Source: G963667855 sp963667855
GTDB taxonomy: Bacteria > Planctomycetota > Phycisphaerae > UBA1845
Direction of reading: 5' to 3'
Length of the DNA: 64,000 nucleotides
NCBI GenBank assembly: GCA_963667855.2
Contig: CAXXKI010000020.1
Coordinates: 137,913 to 201,912, forward strand
The translations under genes were made by a program, and so were the position numbers. Below, piece by piece: positions 24,732-32,859 of the stretch. Under the pieces are notes generated by a model, which did no database searches, had not been told where the DNA came from, and saw only the letters and a program-made list of their open reading frames with translations. How positions within the stretch are numbered: position 1 is the stretch's first letter; every line of letters starts with the position of its first letter.

Positions 24732-27695
24732 ATGATTGATTGCAGCAATACTCCAAACCAGGACGATTTGAACGTATATTTCTGTGGTTTTCACAATCTA
24801 ATGCCGTACCGAGTACAGCACATTCTCCTGGTTTCAAGTTTATACGAATCGTTCATTCTTGAGGGTGAAGGTCTGATCACTGAGCTGATCACCAGTGAAT
24901 ACCTGGACATGAACCTGAGTCATGCGCCGCGGGTCTCTCGTGTGTCAACGGCACAGGAGGCTCTGGAATTTATCGGCGAGCAGCCGGTTGATCTGGTGAT
25001 CACCATGACCCGCCTCGGAGATCTTTCCATTGCCGAATTCGCGGAAGCCGTCAAGTGGAGAAAACCAGATCTCCCCGTAGTGGTTTTGGCAGATGAACCG
25101 CGAGCCATTACACGTAATCCAAAACTCCGAGAAAGCGAGCACATAGATCGAACCTTTGTCTGGAACGGTGATGCCAGAATTCTGCTGGCGATAATCAAGT
25201 TTGTCGAGGATCGAATCAACGCCGAGCATGACACCAAAGTCGGCAATGTGCGGGTTATCATTCTGGTTGAAAACTCGGTAAGGTTTTACTCAACATACCT
25301 GCCGGCGATTTACACGGAGTTGATGAATCTGACCCAATCCCTGATAACCGAAAGCGTCAACCTCACACATAAACTGCTGCGAATGCGTGCCCGCCCTCGG
25401 GTACTGCTGGCGGAAACCTACGAAGAGGCATGGGCTCTGTACAACCAGTATGGTGAAAACCTATTGGGTGTAATATCGGACATTCGTTTCCCGAAAGACG
25501 GCGAATCCTGCGAGACGGCCGGTATCGAATTCACCCGGAAAATACGGGAACAGAACCATCACCTGCCCGTTCTGCTCCAATCTTCCGATCCGTCGTTCGC
25601 CCAGGCCGCAGATGAAATCGAAGCCTGTTTTCTGCATAAAAACTCTCGTCACCTCCTGCGTCACCTGCGCGAATTCATGCTCCGGAACCTGGGATTCGGA
25701 GACTTCGTTTTCAAGAATTCTTCCGGTCACGAACTGGACCGGGCACACGATCTTCGCGAACTGGAGGAGAAAATCGCCCACGTCCCCGTCGAGTCACTGG
25801 CATTTCACGCCGCTCACAACCACTTCAGTAACTGGCTGATGGCCAGAACGGAGTTCGAACTGGCTGCACGTTTGCGGCCTGCACAGGTCAGCGATTTCCC
25901 GTCGCTGGAGGAATTGCGGCGATATCTCATCAGCACATTAAAGGAGTTCAGGGAAAAAGCTCAAACCGGTGTCATTACCGATTTCTCACCGAACAAATTC
26001 GACGTTACCAGTTCCTTTACCCGCATCGGCGGCGGATCATTGGGCGGCAAGGCACGTGGATTGGCTTTTGTCAATGCGCTGATTCGCAGGCACAATCTGG
26101 CCCGCCGGTTTGAAGGGGTGAAAATCTTCGTCCCCAAAACAGTCGTTTTAGGGACCGAGGTTTTCGATCGCTTTCTGGACAACAACAACCTGCGCGGCGT
26201 GGTGGCTGAGGATATACCCGATGAACGATTAATCCGGATTCTACTGGCGGCCAAGTTACCCAAAAGCGTACACCAGGACCTGACCGCTTTTCTGCGCCAG
26301 GTGGAATATCCCCTGGCTGTCAGATCCAGCAGTCTCCTTGAGGATTCCCAGGGACAGCCGTTTGCAGGAATCTACTCCACGCACATGATCCCCAACAACC
26401 ATCCGGACATATCCGTCAGGCTGGATCAGTTGTGTGATGCCATCAAGCGGGTTTACGCATCTACATTTACCCAATCTTCCAAACGCTATCTGGAAGCCAC
26501 AGGGCGTAACGCGGAAGAGGAGAAAATGGGCGTCATCCTTCAGGAAATCGTGGGCAGCCAGCACGATAACAGGTTTTACCCGACATTCTCTGGAGTCGCC
26601 CGATCATACAATTTCTACCCGACAGAGCAGATGAACCCGGCGGAGGGAGTGGCTAACGTCGCCCTGGGCCTGGGCAAAATGGTGGTCGAAGGAGGACAAA
26701 GCCTGACCTTCTCCCCGGCGCACCCGGAAATCCTGCCCCAGTTCCCAACCACGGAAGACACATTAGCTAATTCGCAACGAAAATTCTACGCCCTGGACAC
26801 CAGCCATCCGGAGGTATACCCGTCAGCGGATACCGAAGCCAACCACCTGCTCCTGGATCTGGACGTTGCGGAAAAAGACGGAACGCTGGCACCGATCGGC
26901 TCGGTGTACGATCCGCAAAACGAAGCGGTGTATGACGGTATAAACCGGCAGGGACCGCGACTGGTGACTTTTGCCCACGTACTCAAATCGGACGTTTTCC
27001 CCTTAGCGGAAATCCTGAAAGTTCTGCTGGAAATAGGTCAGGAGGGCACGGCCGGTCCGGTGGAAATGGAATTCGCTGTGGACATGAGCGCTACGCCCAT
27101 GGAATTTGGTTTTCTCCAGATCAGGCCCATAATCCTGCACGAAGAGTATGAAGATGTCTGCCTGGATGACGTTTCACCGGGCAAAGTGATCTGCTACAGC
27201 AACAAGGCCCTGGGTAATGGGCAAATCCATGACGTACGGGATATCGTATATGTGAAACCGGACACGTTCGATTCAACCTACACACGCGAAATAGCGGCGG
27301 AAATCGGACAGATCAACGCGGACCTGCACAAGCAGGAGCGATCAACGATATTCATAGGACCGGGTAGATGGGGGACGGCCGACAGGTGGCTGGGAATCCC
27401 CGTAACCTGGGAACAGATATCCACCGCCCATGTAATGATCGAAACCACCTTGACGGATTTCATGGTCGCTCCATCTCAGGGAACTCACTTTTTCCAGAAC
27501 CTGACCTCCCTGGGAATGGGCTATTTAATGATCGATCCCAATCTCGACCAGGGTTCGATTAACTGGAAATGGCTGGCAAAACAACCGGCCATACGCGAAA
27601 CCGATTATGTCAGACACGTCCAGTTTGAACACGAACTGGAAATCAGGCTGGACGGGCGACGCCAACGAGCGGCAGTTTTCCGCCCTGACCTGTAA
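24732..27695 (+). CDS. receiver-domain plus PEP-synthase-like ATP-grasp protein
   Basis: A 987-residue cytosolic protein. Residues about 28-170 form a first receiver-like domain that is degenerate: the acidic pair is SS in HILLVSSLYES, and the phospho-acceptor strand is DLVITMTR, without Asp. Residues about 173-330 form a second receiver-like domain which keeps an Asp (GVISDIRFP). From about residue 425 comes the PPDK N-terminal ATP-grasp fold, with RIGGGSLGGKARGLAFVNAL, PLAVRSSSLLEDSQGQPFAG and VEMEFAVD...FLQIRPI. The swivelling His domain and the PEP-binding barrel of PEP synthase are absent. It therefore probably phosphorylates or ligates some other partner. No neighbour suggests the substrate. 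Confidence 0.8.
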   Translation: MIDCSNTPNQDDLNVYFCGFHNLMPYRVQHILLVSSLYESFILEGEGLITELITSEYLDMNLSHAPRVSRVSTAQEALEFIGEQPVDLVITMTRLGDLSIAEFAEAVKWRKPDLPVVVLADEPRAITRNPKLRESEHIDRTFVWNGDARILLAIIKFVEDRINAEHDTKVGNVRVIILVENSVRFYSTYLPAIYTELMNLTQSLITESVNLTHKLLRMRARPRVLLAETYEEAWALYNQYGENLLGVISDIRFPKDGESCETAGIEFTRKIREQNHHLPVLLQSSDPSFAQAADEIEACFLHKNSRHLLRHLREFMLRNLGFGDFVFKNSSGHELDRAHDLRELEEKIAHVPVESLAFHAAHNHFSNWLMARTEFELAARLRPAQVSDFPSLEELRRYLISTLKEFREKAQTGVITDFSPNKFDVTSSFTRIGGGSLGGKARGLAFVNALIRRHNLARRFEGVKIFVPKTVVLGTEVFDRFLDNNNLRGVVAEDIPDERLIRILLAAKLPKSVHQDLTAFLRQVEYPLAVRSSSLLEDSQGQPFAGIYSTHMIPNNHPDISVRLDQLCDAIKRVYASTFTQSSKRYLEATGRNAEEEKMGVILQEIVGSQHDNRFYPTFSGVARSYNFYPTEQMNPAEGVANVALGLGKMVVEGGQSLTFSPAHPEILPQFPTTEDTLANSQRKFYALDTSHPEVYPSADTEANHLLLDLDVAEKDGTLAPIGSVYDPQNEAVYDGINRQGPRLVTFAHVLKSDVFPLAEILKVLLEIGQEGTAGPVEMEFAVDMSATPMEFGFLQIRPIILHEEYEDVCLDDVSPGKVICYSNKALGNGQIHDVRDIVYVKPDTFDSTYTREIAAEIGQINADLHKQERSTIFIGPGRWGTADRWLGIPVTWEQISTAHVMIETTLTDFMVAPSQGTHFFQNLTSLGMGYLMIDPNLDQGSINWKWLAKQPAIRETDYVRHVQFEHELEIRLDGRRQRAAVFRPDL

Positions 27696-28027
27696 CCAAA
27701 ACCCTGCAGGTCTTTATGAAATCGAAGACGTACAACAAAGCTAATTCAATCAGATTAGACAATCGCGATCTTATTCGTTACCGCAAAATATGGCACTGAT
27801 CGCCCTTGCTCCTGCCGCAGCGATGCGCACACGACTCGTTCGGCGAAATAATATTCTAATCAATCACCAATATCCGGTTTAAAAACGTATTCCCCGCAAT
27901 CCTACCCCAGAAGTCAATTCCAAGGATTGTGGATATAGGTATTCCATTTATTCTACAAACCCGACATACTGTATAATATCACGCATAGATAAGTGCGCAG
28001 TACGAACACTGGCAAGGGAAACAGGAG
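27696..28027. other. 332-base intergenic region
   Basis: Lies between two genes on the same strand. It presumably holds the msrBA promoter; TATAAT occurs at 27974-27979 without a clear -35 box. No gene, RNA or repeat is recognised. Confidence 0.35.
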
Positions 28028-29107
28028 ATGAAGCTAGTCCCTCCCATCGCGGCAGCAATGATTGTGGTAATTATCGTCATCGGTGAATACCGCTCTTATA
28101 TGAGTAACCCTGCCGAGCCGTTTGCCAATACACCGTACAATAACAAGAAAGAGATAAACAAGGAGAAACCGGTGTTTTCCGCAAGTGGATATGATCTTCG
28201 CAGCCCGGACAAAGAGCAGCTTAAGGTTCTGGTTCAATCGCTTTCAGAAGAAGAACGCGAGGTTCTTCTGGGCGAAGGCACAGAGTGCCCTTTCAAAGGC
28301 AAGCTGGTGGATAACAAGGAGGAAGGAATTTATACCTGCCGGCTTTGTGGTTTGCCACTTTTCCAATCGGGAACAAAGTTCGACTCCGGTACCGGCTGGC
28401 CCAGTTTTTTCAAACCGTTCAACCCTGATCACGTGGTGGAACAGACTGACCGAAAACTGGGAATGACGCGCACGGAAATACGTTGTGCCAGATGCATGTC
28501 ACACCTTGGCCACGTATTCGAGGATGGACCGGAGCCAACCGGTTTACGGTATTGTATGAACTCCGCCGCGTTGAAATTCCATAAATCCGGCACAAAACTA
28601 CCACCGGAATCTCTGCCGGTAAAAATGGAAACAGCTTATTTCGCCGGCGGTTGCTTCTGGGGAATTGAAGACAGGTTTCAGCAGGTCCCGGGAGTTATCG
28701 ACGCCGTAAGCGGGTACCAGGGCGGACATGCCGAAAACCCAACTTACAAACAAGTCTGCCAGGGTGGTACAGGCCACGCTGAAACGGTTCGAATCGTTTT
28801 CAATCCGGACAAGGTCACTTACCGCCAATTGCTGGAATGGTTTTTCAAGTTTCACGATCCAACCCAATTGAACCGGCAGGGGCCTGACATCGGCGAACAA
28901 TATCGGTCAGTAATCTTCACTTCAACAGAGGATCAAGCCGCGGAAGCAAGCGAATTCCTGGCCGAACAACAAAACAACGATCGCTTTCGCGATAAGGAAA
29001 TCGAAACGGTTATAGAAGAAGCAGGACCGTTTTACGAAGCCGAGGAATACCACCAGGATTATCACAAAAAACACGGCGGTTCGTGCAGGATAGGTTCGAA
29101 TAAGTAA
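28028..29107 (+). CDS. msrBA: membrane-anchored MsrB-MsrA methionine sulfoxide reductase fusion
   Basis: A 359-residue bifunctional enzyme repairing oxidised methionine. Residues 5-20 are a signal anchor (PIAAAMIVVIIVIGE), so it is probably exported. MsrB covers about residues 55-188: zinc ligands Cys104, Cys107, Cys153 and Cys156, the GTGWPSFF motif, and catalytic Cys176 in RYCMNSAALKF. MsrA follows from about 200, with catalytic Cys209 in GGCFWG, GGHAENPTY, GHAETV and EQYRSVIF. The order B then A is the reverse of the commoner MsrA-MsrB fusion. The N-terminal anchor points to repair in the periplasm, with electrons from an unseen partner. Confidence 0.93.
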   Translation: MKLVPPIAAAMIVVIIVIGEYRSYMSNPAEPFANTPYNNKKEINKEKPVFSASGYDLRSPDKEQLKVLVQSLSEEEREVLLGEGTECPFKGKLVDNKEEGIYTCRLCGLPLFQSGTKFDSGTGWPSFFKPFNPDHVVEQTDRKLGMTRTEIRCARCMSHLGHVFEDGPEPTGLRYCMNSAALKFHKSGTKLPPESLPVKMETAYFAGGCFWGIEDRFQQVPGVIDAVSGYQGGHAENPTYKQVCQGGTGHAETVRIVFNPDKVTYRQLLEWFFKFHDPTQLNRQGPDIGEQYRSVIFTSTEDQAAEASEFLAEQQNNDRFRDKEIETVIEEAGPFYEAEEYHQDYHKKHGGSCRIGSNK

Positions 29108-29124
29108 AACAAAATCTAAAAACC

Positions 29125-29210
29125 TGGGGTCAGATCGCATTCAGACAATAACAAGTGCCACATCAACGGCACTGCGTAAAATATACTATCAGCTGAAAGC
29201 GATCTGCCCC
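29125..29210. repeat. nested inverted repeat between convergent genes
   Basis: Left end GGGGTCAGATCGC and right end GCGATCTGCCCC pair over 86 bases with one bulge, continued inward by CAG/CTG. The centre is a second hairpin, AGTGCC and GGCACT. It lies between the 3' ends of msrBA and proA. It resembles a small REP/MITE-like element and may also act as a bidirectional terminator. Confidence 0.6.
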
Positions 29211-29217
29211 GAGTTCG

Positions 29218-30465
29218 TTAACGGGTTTGGCCTGTTCCGCGGACTACATATCGCTGGGTGGTCAGCTCCTCCAGCCCCATGGGTCCGTAGGCGTGGATCT
29301 TGGACGTGCTTATCCCAATCTCCGCCCCCAGGCCCAGCTGGAATCCATCGTTAAACCGCGAAGAGGCGTTGGCCAGCACGCACGACGAACCCACCTGCCT
29401 GAAGAAACTATCCTGGTTCTGCACATCCTCACTGACGATCACATCGGTGTGGTTCGAACCATAAGCCTGGATATGCTCTACCGCCTCGCCCAGGTCAGCA
29501 ACAACCTTCACCGCCACAATCAGGTCCAGGTATTCTTTTCCCCAATCATCATCAGTAGCTTGTTTTGCCTGCGGACACAAACCACATACTTGCGGATCAC
29601 CGCGCATTTCCACTCCAGCCTGCAGGTAACGTTCCTGCAGTAATGGGAGAATCTCCTCAGCCCGCGACTGGTGAACAAGTATGCACTCGGCCGTATTGCA
29701 GGTTGCCGGAGCGGAGGTCTTGGCAGTTACCGCTATATTAACAGCTTTTTCCGTATTAGCGTATTCATCAATATAGATATGGCAGACACCATGAAAATGT
29801 TGAACCATGGGAATCCGCGAATGCTCATGAACAAATTGAATAAGCGCTGTTCCACCTCGCGGAATAACCAGGTCAATATAATCGTTCATCGTCAGCAGCT
29901 GCTGCAGTTCGCTCCGATCGGAAGAAGTCATAACTTCTATCGCCGCCGGCGTAACTCCATTTGCCTGGAGCGTATCCTTGGCCAGCTTGGCCAGGATCTC
30001 GTTGGAGTTATTTGCCTCTTTACCGCCTTTTAGGAAACAAGCGTTACCAGCCTTGAAACACAGACTGAACGCGTCAATAGTAACGTTCGGCCGCGCCTCG
30101 TATATCATCGCAATGACACCCAATGGCACTCGAACCTTCTGCACGTGCAGACCGGAATCGGTTCGATAATCCTTAACCACGCCTCCGAGCGGATCGGGCA
30201 GACCGGCAATTACCTTCAACCCCTCTACCATCTGCTGCAGGACCGATTCGGTTATTTCAAGCCTCTTGAGTTTTGCCTGAGCGAGCCCAGCCTGGCGAGA
30301 GGCTTCCATGTCCTTGGCATTAGCCGCGAAAATAGCCTCGCGGTTGGCGGCCAGGCTGTCAGCCAGCTCCAACAAAACCTTATTCTTAACTTCGGTAGAA
30401 AGGGAGGACAGCGCATAAGACGCCTCCCTCGCTGCCCTGGCTTTTTTCTCGATTGCGTCGCTCAT
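29218..30465 (-). CDS. proA: gamma-glutamyl phosphate reductase
   Basis: A 415-residue aldehyde-dehydrogenase-fold enzyme reducing gamma-glutamyl phosphate to glutamate semialdehyde with NADPH, the second step of proline synthesis. Signatures: GVIAMIYEARPNVTIDAFSL, the FLKGGKEANNSN region, and the catalytic-Cys segment APATCNTAECILVH. The C-terminal LGAEIGISTSKIHAYGPMGL is diagnostic for ProA. The ATG has AAAGGTGAA upstream. It follows proB by 63 bases, forming a proBA operon. Confidence 0.97.
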   Translation of the reverse strand: MSDAIEKKARAAREASYALSSLSTEVKNKVLLELADSLAANREAIFAANAKDMEASRQAGLAQAKLKRLEITESVLQQMVEGLKVIAGLPDPLGGVVKDYRTDSGLHVQKVRVPLGVIAMIYEARPNVTIDAFSLCFKAGNACFLKGGKEANNSNEILAKLAKDTLQANGVTPAAIEVMTSSDRSELQQLLTMNDYIDLVIPRGGTALIQFVHEHSRIPMVQHFHGVCHIYIDEYANTEKAVNIAVTAKTSAPATCNTAECILVHQSRAEEILPLLQERYLQAGVEMRGDPQVCGLCPQAKQATDDDWGKEYLDLIVAVKVVADLGEAVEHIQAYGSNHTDVIVSEDVQNQDSFFRQVGSSCVLANASSRFNDGFQLGLGAEIGISTSKIHAYGPMGLEELTTQRYVVRGTGQTR

Positions 30466-30528
30466 AACAATTCACCTTTTATCAATTCGCTCGAACCGCT
30501 CGTACGATGATTGGCCGTGGCGATTTTA

Positions 30529-31665
30529 TCACCTTTTTTCAACAACCAGATCGTCCCGGTGAACGATCTCATTCATGTAGTGGTAACCTAAAATGCCAGG
30601 CAGCTCCGCGCTTCGACACCCTTTGATTCGCTCAACTTCTTCCGAGTTGTACGAAACCAAACCGCGGGCAAACGCTTCACCATGCCTGTCAGCAATGCGA
30701 ATAGCATCACCGGCCGCAAATCGCCCTTCCACCTTTACAATACCCGAAGGAAGTAGACTGGCGTTCCGCTCAACAATCGCCTTCACAGCTCCAGCATCAA
30801 CCCGGATTACCCCCTTAGGGCGAGTGGCCGTCGCAATCCATCGACGCCTGGTATTGAGCGAACGAACATTAGGCTCAAACAACGTTCCTACCTGCTCGCC
30901 GGATATTATCGCCTGCAATACGTCTTTACGCCCCCCGGGAGCAATAATAGCCGATATCCCCGCGTCGCCAACCAGCCGCGCTGCATCAACCTTGGTTTTC
31001 ATTCCTCCGGTTCCCGTGGAACTTTTTGCCGACCGTATATGAGCGTTGACACATTGACCGGCTTCAATAGTTCGCAATAGCGGACCATGAGGTCCCCCCT
31101 CGCGCAAACCCTCAACATCCGTGAGCATGACCAGCAGGTCGGCCGACACCAGCGTAGTCACCAGGGCCGAAAGATGATCGTTGTCTCCGAGTTTTATCTC
31201 ATCAAACGTCACGCTGTCGTTTTCGTTAACAATCGGAACAACTCCCTGATTTATCAGGGCTTGCAGCGTATGCCTCGCATTCAAATATCGAGAACGATTA
31301 TCCAGGTCCGCGGAAGTAAGTAGCACCTGGGCAACGTGAAAGCGATATTTCTTCAAAGAATCCGCCCAGGCGTTCATTAAAACCTGTTGGCCAATAGCCG
31401 CGGCCGCCTGCTTGTCCACTATCGCCTTGGGCATGACCTGCAAACCCATGACATTCAAACCGGAAGCAACCGCACCACTGGAAACGATAACCACTTGCCG
31501 CCCGGATCGCTTTAACGCAGCAATATCGCTTCCCAAGCGAGTAATCGCCTTTTTATTTAGCCTTCCAGCCTCGGTAAGCACCGCACTCCCGATTTTCACC
31601 ACAACCAGGTTTGAATCGCCGAGCCTCTTTCTATGTTGAATACTATCCGCCAAACTGTCGGACAT
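30529..31665 (-). CDS. proB: glutamate 5-kinase with PUA domain
   Basis: A 378-residue two-domain ProB that phosphorylates glutamate, the first and feedback-controlled step of proline synthesis. The amino-acid-kinase domain shows VVKIGSAVLTEAGRL, VIVSSGAVASGLNVMG and PIVNENDSVTFDEIKLGDND, then STGTGGMKTKVDAA. The last 100 residues form a PUA domain (IRVDAGAVKAIVERNASLLP, GDAIRIADRHG). The ATG at 31665 is preferred, with GGAG nine bases upstream; an ATG two codons earlier is possible. Divergent from fbp. Confidence 0.96.
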   Translation of the reverse strand: MSDSLADSIQHRKRLGDSNLVVVKIGSAVLTEAGRLNKKAITRLGSDIAALKRSGRQVVIVSSGAVASGLNVMGLQVMPKAIVDKQAAAAIGQQVLMNAWADSLKKYRFHVAQVLLTSADLDNRSRYLNARHTLQALINQGVVPIVNENDSVTFDEIKLGDNDHLSALVTTLVSADLLVMLTDVEGLREGGPHGPLLRTIEAGQCVNAHIRSAKSSTGTGGMKTKVDAARLVGDAGISAIIAPGGRKDVLQAIISGEQVGTLFEPNVRSLNTRRRWIATATRPKGVIRVDAGAVKAIVERNASLLPSGIVKVEGRFAAGDAIRIADRHGEAFARGLVSYNSEEVERIKGCRSAELPGILGYHYMNEIVHRDDLVVEKR

Positions 31666-31707
31666 AACCATTGCTCCAACTATTAACTAAGTCCTTTAAA
31701 TATAAAG

Positions 31708-31748
31708 TGAAAACGGCAACCGTTTTCATTGAGTTACGAATCTATAAT
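31708..31748. promoter_or_regulatory. palindrome and -10 box in the proB-fbp divergent region
   Basis: TGAAAACGG and CCGTTTTCA form a perfect nine-base inverted repeat around CAA (31708-31728), and TATAAT follows at 31743-31748. The 21-base palindrome has the size and symmetry of a dimeric repressor operator and would overlap the -35 region of a promoter reading towards fbp. LacI-family sites look similar, but no regulator gene is nearby. A simple hairpin is the alternative. Confidence 0.45.
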
Positions 31749-31850
31749 AGTTGGTCGGAAAATCGTGGCGAGTGTGTTGAAGTCATATCCTCAATACGAT
31801 ACCGGATTATTCCTTTCATCGTAGCTGATCGGCTAAAGGAGGCTCAAACC

Positions 31851-32858
31851 ATGGACACCCCCAGTGTCTCGCCCATAACCACCGTAGGCCAACATATCAT
31901 GCAACAACAGCGAGAACACCCCACTGCAACCGGCCAATTCAGCTGGCTGCTCAGTGGCATAACCCTGTCCACCAAAATCATCGAATCATACGTGCGCAGG
32001 GCAGGTCTCGCTGACATATTCGGTACAACCGGCAACGCAAATGTTCAAGGAGAACTCGTCCAGAAACTTGACCTGATCGCCAACGAAACCATTAAACGAT
32101 GCCTGGGCTACAAGAGCAATGTCGGTATTCTGGTTTCGGAAGAAGACGATGAGCCCAAACTCCTTCGCGGAAACGGCAGCGGCGGTAAATATATCGTCCT
32201 GTTCGATCCATTGGATGGTTCAAGCAATATAGACGTAAATGTTTCAGTAGGAACAATCTTTTCGATACTCCAGGCCAGAGATGACCTCGATTGGAGTGCG
32301 GACCCGATCGATCACATATTGCAGGCGGGGTACCGGCAATTAGCGGCCGGGTATGTGGTCTACGGCAGCAGTACTGTATTGGCTTATACCACAGGCGAAG
32401 GCGTACACATGTTCACCCTCAACCCCGATATTGGAGCGTATGTGCTGCATCAGGAACGGGTAACCATGCCCGAAGAGGGGAAGATGTACAGCGTCAACGA
32501 AGCGTACCGGGCGAGTTTTCCCCAGGGAATTCAGGACTACCTGCAATGGGCAAAGAACGAGGATTACTCCTTGCGCTATATCGGATCCCTGGTTGCGGAT
32601 TTTCATCGCACACTGTTACGTGGCGGGGTTTTCCTGTATCCACCGACAGCAAAACAGCCAGAAGGAAAACTGCGTCTGCTTTACGAAGCCAATCCCATGG
32701 CTTTCCTGGCGGAACAGGCCGGCGGAGCGGCCACCGACTCGAAAGGCAGATTGCTTGATAAAATACCAACCAAGTTGCACGAACGTACTCCGTTAATAAT
32801 CGGCAGCAAGAACGAAGTGGCGAAAGTTCACGAGTTTCTAAAAAACGGCGAGAAGTAA
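31851..32858 (+). CDS. fbp: fructose-1,6-bisphosphatase class I
   Basis: A 335-residue class I FBPase, the gluconeogenic enzyme removing the 1-phosphate of fructose 1,6-bisphosphate. Metal and phosphate-binding residues appear in GILVSEEDDEP, the diagnostic YIVLFDPLDGSSNIDVNVSV and LRYIGSLVADFHRTLLRGG; substrate-binding residues follow in YPPTAKQPEGKLRLLYEANP. The ATG at 31851 has a perfect AAAGGAGG eight bases upstream; a frame opening 180 bases earlier is not homologous. The long leader carries a palindrome that may be an operator. Confidence 0.97.
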   Translation: MDTPSVSPITTVGQHIMQQQREHPTATGQFSWLLSGITLSTKIIESYVRRAGLADIFGTTGNANVQGELVQKLDLIANETIKRCLGYKSNVGILVSEEDDEPKLLRGNGSGGKYIVLFDPLDGSSNIDVNVSVGTIFSILQARDDLDWSADPIDHILQAGYRQLAAGYVVYGSSTVLAYTTGEGVHMFTLNPDIGAYVLHQERVTMPEEGKMYSVNEAYRASFPQGIQDYLQWAKNEDYSLRYIGSLVADFHRTLLRGGVFLYPPTAKQPEGKLRLLYEANPMAFLAEQAGGAATDSKGRLLDKIPTKLHERTPLIIGSKNEVAKVHEFLKNGEK

Positions 32859-32859
32859 A

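Noticed and set aside
31671..31850. 60-codon extension of fbp
   Set aside because: The ATG at 31851 has AAAGGAGG and matches family length; the extension contains the promoter palindrome.
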